From Lycocorax pyrrhopterus obiensis (Eukaryota; Chordata; Aves; Passeriformes; Paradisaeidae): 64,000 nt of DNA. The position numbers were made by a program, and so were the translations under genes. The DNA is taken from assembly GCA_014706295.1 (NCBI GenBank), contig JACSVZ010000006.1:31657629-31721628 (forward strand), given 5' to 3'. A model generated the notes under the pieces. The model had not been told where the DNA came from. It searched no databases and saw nothing but the letters and a program-made list of their open reading frames with translations. Positions 24,401 to 36,730 of this stretch are shown here, one piece after another (positions within the stretch are counted from its first letter, which is position 1; each line of letters opens with the position of its first letter).

Positions 24401-27400
24401 GCAGACGTAACTATCACCAAAGCAGTGAATTGTTTTCGAAGTTTTTTTGCTTTTATTTAGATATTCATATTATCTCCTGCCTCCATATTTACTCAGAAAA
24501 CTTTCTTGATCAAATTTAAATTGCACGGAGATATCACCTTTTTCTGTCTTTTGAATAGCTGATCATTCTTTTTGATATCTGGACAGAATGTTTGCTTACT
24601 TTACTCAAAAACAAGAAATTGCTTGTCTTGCAAATAAATCTCCAAATCATTAATTTGTTTGTGTTGTTTTTTGGTCTCCTTTGTTATACAGGTATTTCAA
24701 TGAAGTAAATGAAATTTTCAGTAGTAACACTGTGAGGCAGCTCCAGTATGTTTCATTTAAGCTAATACCCATTCTGAAGACATATTTACCAGCATTATTT
24801 TAAGGATTTATTTTGTTGGAACATTTCTGCATATTCATTTGATAAGTGCAAATGCAGTATGTGATCAAATACTTTTTATAGAAACACAATGTTGACTTTT
24901 TAGTACACTGGAAATAAGAGTGCCTAATGATCATCTGTAAAGTAAAATTCTTTTGTGTCTTCTATAGTCAGAAATTCTGAGCCTATACTGGGGTAAGAAA
25001 AGAGTCATATGATCTGACAAATTAAGAATGCAGGGTAACAAAAAATTAGATTACTATGTCAGCTATAGTAGGGCACTAATTACTCTGTAATCTTAAACCT
25101 TCCTCTCACAGGTGTATTTATGGAGTTGGTTATTAGAAGTAAGGTACTACCCTCTGCATGTGTACCTGTATGACTACTTGGGGCTGGAGTCTCTCTGTCT
25201 TAACAGAGACAGCTCTCAGGATTAAAAGCCCCACCCCACACTCAGTGATTACAGCTGCAGTAACTGCCGTGCTCATGGTGAACAGAAAGGGCCTCACTGC
25301 AAACTTTGATTCATTTGAGGTGACTTCAGTGCCATTCAGCTAGCAGCCTCAAAATGGTGCTGTTCTTTCTTGCTTTCTTTAATTCCTCTTGCTTCTGGAA
25401 AAGAAATTAGACCCTTCAGCATCCAGAATATTTCAGGACAGGTTTTTTGCTGCTAGTGTCATTTGATAAGTATAGTTGATAAGTATTGATATAGTTGATA
25501 AGTACCCTGGCTTATTTGCCCTGAACTTAATTATTCAACTTAGTTTTTAGCTCCAACTTGGAATACTTCTCAGCCACCATGCAGAACAGTGCATCTGCTC
25601 AAGGATACCTCTGCACCATCTGTGAAATGGATGTGCATGGAACTAGATGCTATTATAAACCTTTTTACAAAAAGGCTTTCCAGACGGGCCTTCTCTTTTG
25701 TTCATGACATCTTGCTTTCACCAGGTTTCTCATCATCTTAGATTGCACTGTTAAGGGAAGGCATTTGATTCAGTTCTTGTACCTGATCGTTATCTCACAG
25801 GGATAATGAAATATTTTGTTGCTCATAACTAAAACAAAACAGCACGTTATCCAGCATGCCCTAAAGTTCTATATAATATGTACAAGTAGACATAGTTAAT
25901 TTTGTCATTTTCTCTTGCCCTTTATTTCTCTAGAGTGTTAAGCAGCTTTAAGTTGTTTTTCCAGCTCTTCAACAGCAAATGGCAGCAGTCTTTCCATTGC
26001 TGTTATTTTTGCTCCTTTGGAACAGCAGACTTAAAACATCTTCTATTGAAGATCTAATGAAAGGGCATCTGTTGCCCTTTTCCTTACTGTCTTCCAGAAC
26101 CATCTTCCCAGTTCTCTGTAGACTTCATTGACTCTATATCCATACTCAAAGTTCAGATGTGACCTTTATCTTTCAATCTCTGTCCATATGTTGAATACTA
26201 AATTTCTGAGCACTTGCAAATGTGTGACCCCTGTCTTGTTCTCCCTGAGATTTTTGCTTTTAGAACTGTCCTTCTTTTTGTCCTTCTATCTGTTACGAAC
26301 GTTTTTCCGTATTTGTTCCCAGCCAAAGCTTGTCATTAATTACATTTTATTTGATCCTCTCATAGATCTTGTTTTTTGCAGTCTCTAACAATTTTTTTCT
26401 ATATGTTTTCTACATCAAACCCTGTTTCATTTTAAACTGTGATTACATTTAGGAAACGATGACTTTAAAAATTACACTTTATTACTTCATATATCCTGTA
26501 TCTACATCAAATCCCTTCAGTTTACAAATTTTTGTGAAACACCAGGAATGTTCAGCTATGAAGTCTTTTCTACATATACTGATAGGCGTGATAGCATCCC
26601 AGTTAATGACTACTACTAGTAGTATCTGGAAGAAAGTACAGCAACAATGCAACTTCAGTCAAAACAATTTCGAAAGATCGGAATTTTATAGTAAGTAGGG
26701 GAAAAAAGGTGAACAATCTGAAATGTAGCATTTAGCATTTACTGACACATGTTGATTCTTGCTGTTCAACTTTTTGTTTGGATTATGGCCACTGGACAAT
26801 ACACTCTGCTTGGAGTTAAGCTGTTTAAACCAGTACCTAATGCTTTGTTAATTGTCCAGACAGATGGCTTATTTTAGTGAATCAGCATTGCCTTCAAAAT
26901 TTCATGGTGTACGGGCACTGTTCAGAGAGGAGGAGCTATGGAGAAAGGAATTAATAGGAATTTTGAAATTAATCTCAGTGAAGTGAAGCAAATGGTAGAA
27001 TAATTTTGAACCTGAAATTCCTATTTGCTAGTTTTGGGAATCCAGAAAAAAAATTACTGCGTGTTTTTTTTCTGTCACTAGTGACTTTTACTGATACAGT
27101 TAACTATTGCTTGGGTCTAAACTGATTTCCCTGACACACTGTAAAGTCTTTCAAGCAGTAGCACTGTATGCAATGTGCAAACTATTGGCACCAAAAAAAG
27201 GTCACAGAAGTATGTAATAAAATAATAGGAGTAAGGCCTTTCTATGTGTGGAACAAAATATTCCAACCATATGATTTTTTTCAGAATTCTAGTATTAGAA
27301 AATCTGGACTCAGCAGTAGTTAAAAGTAGTGACTCTCATTTAAGGTCCTGTGTATTCCCTAGAGTCTATTCTGTCCAAGCCTAGTTGGATTTTATGCCTT

Positions 27401-29382
27401 TGGCTCTGGAACTGAAGATGCCCCCAATGCCAATGGATCTTACTTAGTTTTCAGAGCCTCTGAAGTTCCGTAAGAGTCTGTTACACTTTTTCAATGAGAT
27501 TTGAACAGTGTAAAATATTAGTCTAGAACAAGAAAGATATTAGATCACATGCTGATTTAAGATAAACAGGCAGTTATGTATAGGAAAGTCGTAGGCAGAG
27601 TTAGTCATGTATTTGAAGAAGAAAAAGGACTAGGATGGCCTCCTAATTTCCTTCTATACAAACTGAAATAAGAACATGACTTTATGAGCAATTTTTGGCT
27701 GAAGTAATATTCAGCATAGCTTGGGAAGCATGTTCCAGGAAAATTAAATACCATCTGGAATTGACATCAGTCTGTTTTATTTGGACCCATATTGTTTATA
27801 TGTTTGTTGACATTTTTTTGAGGCATATGAAATGCTAAGTAATTTCTTATCAGCTGAAAATCAATTTTGTTCTTATTTTACAACTGTCTGTCTCCTGTTA
27901 CATCTACTGTTGTAATATTTTAAAAGCCCAGTTTCTAAGCCATTTTTGATCTTCATTGTTTGGGTGACACTGGCTTGTGTGTAGCATTATAGTTCTGCTA
28001 CTGTATCTACTTGTTCCAGTACTTTGTGTTCTCATGAACGTTTCCCAGCTTCATTCTGGGACAGTCTTTTGTCTCAGTATGACAACCAAAGATTCTTTAT
28101 CTTAAATAACTGCAGAAAGTACTTCGGCAAGCACCTCTGTGCCATAAAAAAGCCTTGTACTAGACTATAACTGCAGCTTTTCTTCCCACTTGGTTTTTCA
28201 TAGAAAGAACATCTAGTTAATGCATTTCATTTCTTTTACTAAATCCTCAATGTTATCTGATCCGTCTTTCTACTTTCTGTAACTTGCTTTCTTTAGTGTC
28301 TCCTCATAGTCTCTCTGAATTTGTATCATGTCTTCAGCTATTGCATGGATGCCTGTAATGTCCCTGAATTAATCTCTTTAGTTCTTTTGTCAGTGTTGCA
28401 CTAATTCACTGTTGATTTTATCCCCAAAAAGAATAAGAAAAAAATATTTAATCCTGTGTCTAGCATGCACTACTTAGCTGAGTCTTTTTTTTTTGTAAAT
28501 ATCCTTTTTCTTTTTTCAGAACAGTTAATTTGTTTGCATCACCTATTCGATTATCTGATCTTAAATGTTGTTTAAGTTATGTGTATAGACTCTTCTTGTT
28601 TCTTAATAGCTGTGTTAGGATCTTGAAGATCAATAAAAATTGTCGCTGGGAGGGTACCTTAGGGCTGTGCTATTAACCTTTGTCATGTCAAATTCACACT
28701 AATTATGGTTCTTCCCTTTCTAGGTGTATTTGTGAATCTATTGGCCAAAGTCCATTTTCCTAAAACATCTATATATTTTAAAGGAGCATATGAATGATAA
28801 ATATACAATACTCAGGAATGCCCACAGCCCCTCAAAGAATTTCAGGTGCTGCATAATGAGCTTTGAGTGATGGATGCGTGTTCTCACCATGCCTAGTTTA
28901 GCGTATTTAGATATTGCAAAAAGGAAGCTTTTCAACTTTAGTGGCACTGTAAAACTTTTTGAGAGAAAGCATTAAGAAGTACCCTTATTCTGGACTGTTG
29001 CTTCCACCAAGATCATGTCACCTCAAGCTTTCTGGATCCTTTCACATCTGAAAGCACAGTGTTAGGCTATCTTACCTGTGGGAGAACTATTATATCTGTA
29101 AAGTGAGTATCCACAATAATGCAGTATGTTAACTGCAGTCACTTTAAAAAGCTTGAGAGAATCTCTAAATACTGTGAAGGATGCTAAGTTTCTCTGAATT
29201 CCAAGGTTTATGTGTTCTTTATTCTGTAGTACTTTAGATCTGAGGTAGAGATTTGTGAATTTGTGTTTGGGGTAAGTCACCTGTTCTGAATATGGCAAAC
29301 TGTGATTTTATTTCCTACATTTGTGACCCTTTACTTCAAAACTTGTGGCTTTACATAGAGTCAGTTGTGCAGACTGTTGTCC
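21490..29382. other. Intron 1, AT-rich segment without recognised features
   Basis: T-rich on the plus strand over much of its length. The largest frames are about 120 codons, lie on either strand and show no family resemblance. A hydrophobic frame of 117 codons at 24057-24410 is most likely a by-product of T-rich sequence. No repeats were recognised other than the short GATA-rich array at 25463. Confidence 0.45.
25463..25504 (+). repeat. Triple TTGATAAGTA array
   Basis: The decamer TTGATAAGTA occurs exactly at 25463-25472, 25476-25485 and 25495-25504. Each copy contains TGATAA, which fits the GATA-factor consensus WGATAR. This may be a small decayed tandem duplication or a homotypic GATA cluster. 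Confidence 0.6.
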
Positions 29383-29458
29383 TGTGGGGCGCCAGGAGTT
29401 GGACTCAATGATCCTTGTGGGTCCCTTCCAGCTCAGTATTTTCGGTGATTCTGTGATC
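29383..29458 (+). repeat. Short CR1 3'-end fragment (sense)
   Basis: The phrase GTTGGACTCAATGATCCTTG followed by GTGGGTCCCTTCCAGCTCAG and the tail GGTGATTCTGTGATC is the extreme 3' end of a CR1 copy. Only about 75 bp remain. This tail type differs slightly from the copy at 21303 and suggests a different CR1 subfamily. Confidence 0.85.
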
Positions 29459-32207
29459 TTTCATTGCACATATTAATTTCTGATTTTCAAGTTTTGTACT
29501 CTCCCTGATCTTTTGTTAGTGTTTTATGAATCTGTCAGTATGCCAATCAGTCTTGATTGTCCCATGCATTTGTAAACAATTTTTGTGCAGCTTATGAAAT
29601 TCTGTAAATGTACCTTGCATGATGCATGAATAACTTTGAAACACTTGAGTTTTTCCTCAAATATCCTTTTTTATAAATTCCTTTTGCTTACAGAAGTGTT
29701 TTACTCAGTGAGTATGTCCAATGCACCTTCAAAAAACTGAGTTATCTATGTGATTAGATGTTTTTTCATTATCATGTACTGACACAGTTTCTTGCTTACA
29801 TTGCACAGCTGTTTCTGGGTGAGACGATAGAATGAAGGTAAACATTAGGGGATGTTAGCTTAATTTTTTTTTCTGGGATTATTCCAAAATGTATCATTTT
29901 GAGAGGCATCAGTTAGATGGCAAAGATAGGGGACTTCACGAAACTGTGATTCAGCTGATCCTTGGTTCAACTACAGCATAGTCTTTTCAGTACAACTGTA
30001 GCTAAACATTTGTTACTGGATTACAGGTATTGGATACTCTGACCTCCCTCTAAAATGTCTTAATTTCCAGCATTTTCATACAATACCATTTAAAACTCTT
30101 ATGTCCATTTGTCTCTCTTGATCTAGGTACATCATGAAGATCATTCACTAGTGATACAAGTTCCAAAGGTCATGCAAATTCTTTTAGCTTTTTGTCAGCC
30201 CCTTTAGCCATGCTGTTTAATTGACTTTTCTGCCTCTTATTTCCTATCTTCAATGAAAATAGAGCTTTTAGACATTTTCACTCAAATGACAATTCAAGTA
30301 ATGTCTAAGATGTCCCAGAATACATTTCCTGTCACTTTTTGCATCAGTACCTAAAGCCTGTGATATTCTTCACAGAGCTGGCCCTAAAATCTTCATTTTA
30401 CCAGGTGGAGTAAATGTCATCTCTTCCACCACACTTCCATAGCTTTCTGTACTGTTGAAGTCAGAAACTTCACAGAAGATACTGTACTCTGCTATAAGCA
30501 GGAGATGGGCTTGAGCTGCATATCACTCCTTGCTAGATTACTCCCATCAATGAAGTTAACATTGTTTTAAAGTGTTTGTCCAAAAAAAACACTCTTCTGT
30601 ACTTGCTGGGAAACTTACATTGCTGCTTATTTACAGGCAGTTTTGTCTCTTTTCTCTTAAGACCAGCATGTCTGATGATCATGCTGCAAGATAGCTGTGA
30701 ATAGATTTACAGTAAACTTTACAGGTCTCCTTTAGCTTGTGAATTTTTAAACTTCTAATAAAATTGTTTATGTCCTTGTAAACAAGGTGAAATACCAGTC
30801 AATGGTGACTATGCATGTGTGAAAATTCTACTGACAGCCATAAAGTAGTCATAAAATATAGGCTTGGCATAGTTTTAAAATCACTACAAGAAAAGCTAAT
30901 ACTATTTGCTACTATAGCTATGGTCTTTGCCACTTAAATTGCAGACATCAGAACTTTCTAGAAAGTTTCTGTTCTGCTGACACTGATGTTTATCATGTTG
31001 ATTTTAATTTTAAGGGTTAATGACTGGCTTTGACTTAGAAGTATTATCATCAGAGAATTAACAAGATTTTTACATTAAAACATTAGTCTGGCACTAGCAG
31101 CCAAATGTTCTCTCTCATAAAAGCTAAGTTAATCAGAGAAGACTCCTGAAAAATCTTGTCCCTGAAGAAAATAAGTAGGAAAGCTGAGGTCACAGAGTAA
31201 ACCACAAATCAAGCCACTAGCATGGGTCAAAGATTTGTTAGCACAGCTGTAAACTGTAAACAGAAATTTTCTAAAAAGCATTGCAGTGGTCCCTCTGTTT
31301 ATAATGCAGCAATTAAAAATTGAAACTATCGTGACCAGTTTAACGGGAAAGTAGAAATATGGAAACAGTCTTGTTTTCATTTCCACAAGCCTTATCTACC
31401 ACTTTGAAAAGTATTTTCTAAACCATAGGAAAAAGATGAAAGACCTATGTTTATGACAACAGAAATTAAATTACATAGCAGTAGGAATAATATTACCAAT
31501 TTCATGCTTTTATGTATACTGCTCATCATGGATTGGGCTTCTACGTAGTAAACATTGCAAAAGCACCAAAAAAAGAGTTCCCTCTTAGAACGGTTAATTA
31601 AGCCATTATGAACTCGGTTTGTGCAATTGTTTATTATTTGATGTCTGATCAAAGCAGTATTCCAGAATTCTCTACTGATCATTAATTCCAGATGTGTGTC
31701 AGAGCTATAATTTGTATTACAGTTGGGCAAGACATGTGACGGAGTGAAAGACTGGTGTTTATATACTGTGTATATCATATACTAAGGGAGATATATCCCT
31801 GTTATGTGATATCTTTTGTATTGCCCAGAGCAGCACCCCTTACAATAATAATTTCATTTTTGATTAATGGCTGCAGATTTTCTGCCCTCTCTGTATGTAA
31901 TACACCTACTGATATATTTATCTTCAAACCTAATTTCAGATGAACTGAGTATTTCGAACTATTCTTTTCAATCACCGTCATATTTCATCTATTGAATGAA
32001 AATCCAGAGCCATCTGCTCCCTTGAATTCAGCTATGTTGATTTTTTTACCTTGAACTGAGAGTCTCGCAGTGGGTTTTAATAGCTGTGGTATTCCCCACA
32101 TTTTGTTGTGTGAAAGTAGGGTGTCTGTGCCACTCTAGAGTTTGGTAGTTTTCTCCTTAATCTGCTTTAAATCATAAAATCACATCCTTAACTCCTGTTA
32201 GTGTCCT
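29459..32207. other. Intron 1, nothing recognised
   Basis: AT-rich DNA without recognisable exon, RNA gene or repeat. Minus-strand frames of up to 128 codons at about 31,130-31,780 are not similar to anything I know. Confidence 0.45.
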
Positions 32208-32575
32208 CAGCTTTGGGTACTGGAAGGGTGCTCTAAGGTCTCCCCAGGCCCTCCTCTTCTCCAGGCTGAACAGCTCCAACTCTTTCGGCCTGACTGCATA
32301 GGAGAGGTTCTCCAGTCCTCTGATCAGGTTTGTGGCCCTCCTTTGGACCTACTCCAACAGGTCCACATTGTTCTTATGTTGTGTATCCCAGAGCTGGATG
32401 CAGTTTCCTGGGTAGGGTCTCACCAGAGCAGAGTGACAGAATCCCCTCCCTTGCCCTGCTGGCCATGCTGTTTTGGATGCAGCCCAGGACACAATTGGCT
32501 TTTTGGGTTGCAAGTGCTCATTGCTGGGTCATGTTGAGCTTTGTGTCAACCAACACTCCCAAGTAATTCTCCCCA
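32208..32575 (-). repeat. CR1 LINE internal fragment (antisense), lacks its 3' tail
   Basis: Read on the plus strand this is the complement of the CR1 ORF2 C-terminal region. It contains the AAGGTCTCCCCAGGCC, TCTTCTCCAGGCTGAACAG, CCAGAGCTGGATGCAG and GGTCTCACCAGAGCAGAG blocks. It stops before the region that would carry the usual CR1 tail, so both ends are truncated. Several stops and indels interrupt any reading frame. The plus-strand frames of 64-78 codons here are by-products of the repeat. Confidence 0.92.
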
Positions 32576-32584
32576 ATTCAAAGT

Positions 32585-32606
32585 TACTGACACTGAAGTG
32601 TCAGTA
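32585..32606. repeat. Perfect inverted repeat, 10-bp arms
   Basis: TACTGACACT, two bases (GA), then AGTGTCAGTA. The arms are exact reverse complements and lie within 10 bp of the edge of the CR1 fragment that ends at about 32575. It may be a decayed insertion scar or chance. Confidence 0.7.
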
Positions 32607-34560
32607 GTTACCAAGACTGAAGTTCAGAAAAACTGAGGTGGAAAGCAAGTACCAGCTTCTCTACCCCAACTTTGGAGTAGAGAAAACAGCAGGGAAGTTG
32701 GACTCACAGGAGCATTCTTGAGTTAAAACTTTCCAGCTGAAGAGTGTACAGTGTACAATCCTCCTATACTGTTGTGGGCAAGCATAGAGTTCTGAAGATC
32801 TGTAAGTATTATCGATTTTCTTTTTCTCTCCTTGAGATAAAGGATTTTTTGTGTTTTGGGAGCTACTGACTGGGAAACAATTCATTCTGTCCTCTTCAGA
32901 AAAACCTGGATAGGTAGGCAAGGCTTTGCAGTTTACAGTCCTTACAGCTGTAAGGACTTTTTTAGAAATTCAGTTCCTGCTGTCTTTCAAATATAGTCAC
33001 CTCACAGAGGACTCACATGAAGTTTCTTTTCTTTTTTTCTTTTTTCACATTTTCTGTACAAGCAAAGAAGGTGGAAGGTGGTTGCTGATGGGTTGTTGTT
33101 GTTTGGGTTTTTTTCAAACAGCATTCTTTTTCAGGGCAGTTCCATTTAAACACGTGAACATCTTAAGGATATGGATGCCCCAGTCAAACAATGCTTATCC
33201 CTGAAGCTAACATATGTTGAAATGCTTTTGCAGCACTTAGCTATGTATGTCACTACTGGAGTGTCTGGAACTGAAAGCCATTATGAAGATTTTTGTTTTG
33301 GTTTGTTTTTCTTTTTTTCTTTCTTATCTAAACTGAACTTAAGATTCAAATGTAAACACAGTGCTGACACTAAATTTTCAACAAGTCCCAAGAATATTTC
33401 AGTTACTTCAGATAGTTCTGTCTTCATCTTATTGCAGCACCTACACAAAAGGAGATCATGATTGATGTATTAAACATCTAGGGAGAAAAAATAGCTTCAG
33501 TGCCAGTTATACTTGAGAAGAAGAGGCAGAAGTATTTTGTTTTCTATCCAGATACTCAAGGCACTTTCTGCTTAAATGACTCTTCTTCTGGTAAACAAAG
33601 TATTCAAAATGAAGTTCCTAAGACATGTTTTCTAGCAATAGTAACTGAAAGATTTCTTATGTCACTGTATCTACATGCCTCCTATGCCCATGCTCCAGTC
33701 ACTCAAATCCATGGATTTATCTAAAATCAAAATTTATTCCAACACACTGCATTCCCCTTTGGCTTATCCTTAGCTGCTTGAATTATCACAAAAGTCATAT
33801 TAATAAAGGCAGCTGTTTTTCATCAAAATGAAGTTTGTGATGCTGTTTCTTGAATACTGAAAGGCCAAAGCTGCGCACATCAATTGCAGACCAAAGTTCA
33901 GAAAGAAATTTCAGCTGAATTTTCTGGGGTGTATATGTTTTTAACTTAATTCCCTGGTGGTTTTACATTTTATCTTATCTTTCAATATTTTTCATATGAA
34001 AGCTCTTATGAATGTGATGAAGTAGCCAGGGGTTCTTCTGGTTTCTAAAGGCAAATGGATGGTTCACAAATGACAAATTTGACCATTTCCAGCAAGAAAA
34101 TAATTTGACTGTCTTGTGTCAGTGATTCTTTTCCCTAATCACATCTTTTAAGCTAAATGGTACTTTTTGCAGAATTTTTTTCTCCCAAAATTTCGAAGAG
34201 CGTGACTGTCATAAGGGAACATCATTTCTCATTAGAAACAAGATGAGGTTGCTACCTCATGGACTGTCAAGCCAAATCTGCCTGATGTATATGCTTTGTG
34301 AATAATATCATTAACAACTGCATGAAGCAGAAAGTCTCTTTAGACTCCATCTGCATTGTAGTTATCCAGAATGGAAAAATGTCTCACAGCAGTATTTTCA
34401 ACAGTTTAGAAATTATATAGCCACAGTGATTGCTGTCTGATTTCTGCCTGGCAGATAGCAGTGGCTGAAAAATGATCTATGACATTACAATGGCTTTTGA
34501 ATACTGAATGCAATGTATAAATGTTACCTTAAAAAGATAGTTTAAGACATTTGGGTACTT

Positions 34561-34603
34561 TATATATGTGTGTGTATATATATATATACACTTTTTTTTT
34601 TTG
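34561..34603. repeat. Compound TA/TG microsatellite plus poly-T
   Basis: TATATATG, a short GT run, then (TA)n, followed after a few bases by a run of about 12 T. It is probably polymorphic and has no coding role. Confidence 0.85.
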
Positions 34604-36479
34604 TAGTTGGAAATTTTGATTTGTTCCACTCTGTTTCTCTTCAACTGTTTAGTCTTTGGGGAATGTAGAAAGTAGCATTAGTAGCTGCCAAAATACTGGA
34701 TATGTCAAATTCTGTAGGGATGAGAGAAAACAGCTGTTGTGAAAATTTCAAGGAGTCAGTCTGCCTCTTATCCTACCTAACACAGGATCACCTCTACTAA
34801 CATGACCCTGAAAAAGGATCTCCTCAGTCAATTCATTACTGGATTTCAGAATCTTCCTGCTTAATTCTGTGCTGCAAAGTTATGGAGTAAAAACTGAGTT
34901 TACATCTATGCATACAGGAACTACTTTCTCATTCTCTTCAGAGTTGTTTCTCTTCTTGCTTCTAATGACATGTGAAATTGACGAAGAGAACTCGAAAGTA
35001 TCACCATCAATCTTTTTCCCATGTCTGTGAGGCATACAAAGATTAAAAATGCATAATCGCTTTTCCAACAACATAACATGAGAAATATTCACTTGCCCTT
35101 TATCCTTCACCCAAGACTTTATGAAGAAAATTCTCAAAAGATTTTGACCAATTAGAAATCTTGGACTTTGTGTGAATCATCTTATTGAGGTTTATGGCAA
35201 AAAATGTCTGTACATGTTGAAGTGTTTAAAGTTTTTGAAGGCAAAGTCTTTAATTTCAAATTATATTATGTTTTTGTGCTTCAATATAGATTATAATTTC
35301 ATGATTATAAAAAAGAAAAAATACTTCTAATATTATTACTTTAATTAAAAAAATAAGGTTTTTTTCTATAGCTTGACAGCAGGAAGATATGTCTTAACAA
35401 TGAAGTTTCCACACTTACGTGTTGAAAACAATCTTTATCTTCTTGATGAAGTTTAGTTTGGTTTTTTTTCCTCTGAAAGTTGTTGCTAGCACCCTACCGA
35501 TGTTAATGATCCATTACTCTTTCAGATTTCTCAGAGCCTAACTATGAAGGCTTAGTAAGTTTGATATGTTGCCAAATTCACTTTCAGGCTCAGATTCTGT
35601 TTCCTTTTTCCTGATTTAGGTTTGTAGAATTTATTTAGTCTTTGTAATCATGTCCAAGAAAAGCACCTTGGTCTGTTGATACTTGAGTAAGATAAGAGGA
35701 TCCAACCTTGGATGATTACACAAGTCACTGTCTAGAACAGTTCAGTGTGCTTTTTGCAGGCAACATCTAAAAAAATTACAGAAAGAGAGGGAAAGAAAAC
35801 ATATTTTTGATTGCTTTTCATTCTGCTGAGGATAGAAAGGGTTGTTTCTTCTGTTGCTGATTTCTGAGAGATTTAATTAATGTTTTTTGCATGAGGTAAG
35901 CAAATTAATGTCTCTAGAATCAGAACTTTCTCTTTTACCTAACAAGTACTACATATTTGTTTTACTGATTATAGGCTTGAAAATAGTCTTCCAACCTTTT
36001 CACATATATCTTGCCACCTTTCTTACATAAAGGCCTCATTTTATCAGCCATGATTTTAATGACAGTTCTTCTGGAAGAAAACGTGTGTAACAATTCCTTG
36101 GTAGATATTTCTAACATTATTTAATCTTGTTTCATCTTCTGAAATCTAATTTCAGGTATTCTCTTTCGAAAAATTTTCCATCAAATTATGAAATAATAAC
36201 TCTCTATATCTAATTGAATCTGAATTTATTTCAAGGGCAGTATTAAGATGAAGAAGTAAATGTTAGTTGACCCTTCATATTTGGAAAGGAAGAGTGAATG
36301 GCAATATTAGAACAATCATGAATTATGCAGCAAGTCAGGATACCGGTGTAAAACTTCAGATGCTTGAATTTGACTCACACATCAATCGTTAGTAGAGAAA
36401 ATGAACCCCTGCAGTTCAGCCCCTAACTCAAGTTGTTCCTTTTGATCCATTTTTTTAGGGGTATTTTCCTGAAGTCTTA

Positions 36480-36730
36480 ACCTTAATCAGCTTCTGCTTT
36501 ACAGTCAGCAGACAGCTCAGCCCATTATCTTTGCACCATTCAGCCTGTCAGAATTCATTAGCATGCCATCTACAGAGAACTCCCTCTGCAGCCAACTGTT
36601 TGTTAATTCATCTACAGCAAACTCTGAGGAATTTTGTTAAGGAGCCATTTTAGGCAAAATATTTCATTTATACTTCCTTTGGCACTATTTAGCCAAAGGT
36701 TCAACAAACGTCAGATTTTTACAGCTCGCC
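36480..36730. promoter_or_regulatory. Complex non-repetitive stretch, possible conserved element
   Basis: The base composition here is less simple than in surrounding DNA. The stretch contains ATTAGCAT (POU/octamer-like), TGTTTGTTAAT (forkhead-like next to a homeodomain core) and several TTAAT/ATTA cores. That texture resembles vertebrate developmental enhancers, but the judgement is impressionistic and made without an alignment. Confidence 0.15.

Noticed and set aside
24057..24410. 117-codon hydrophobic plus-strand frame that could suggest a membrane protein or a receptor exon
   Set aside because: It has none of the conserved melatonin receptor motifs. Its hydrophobicity follows from T-rich DNA, and it lacks convincing splice context.
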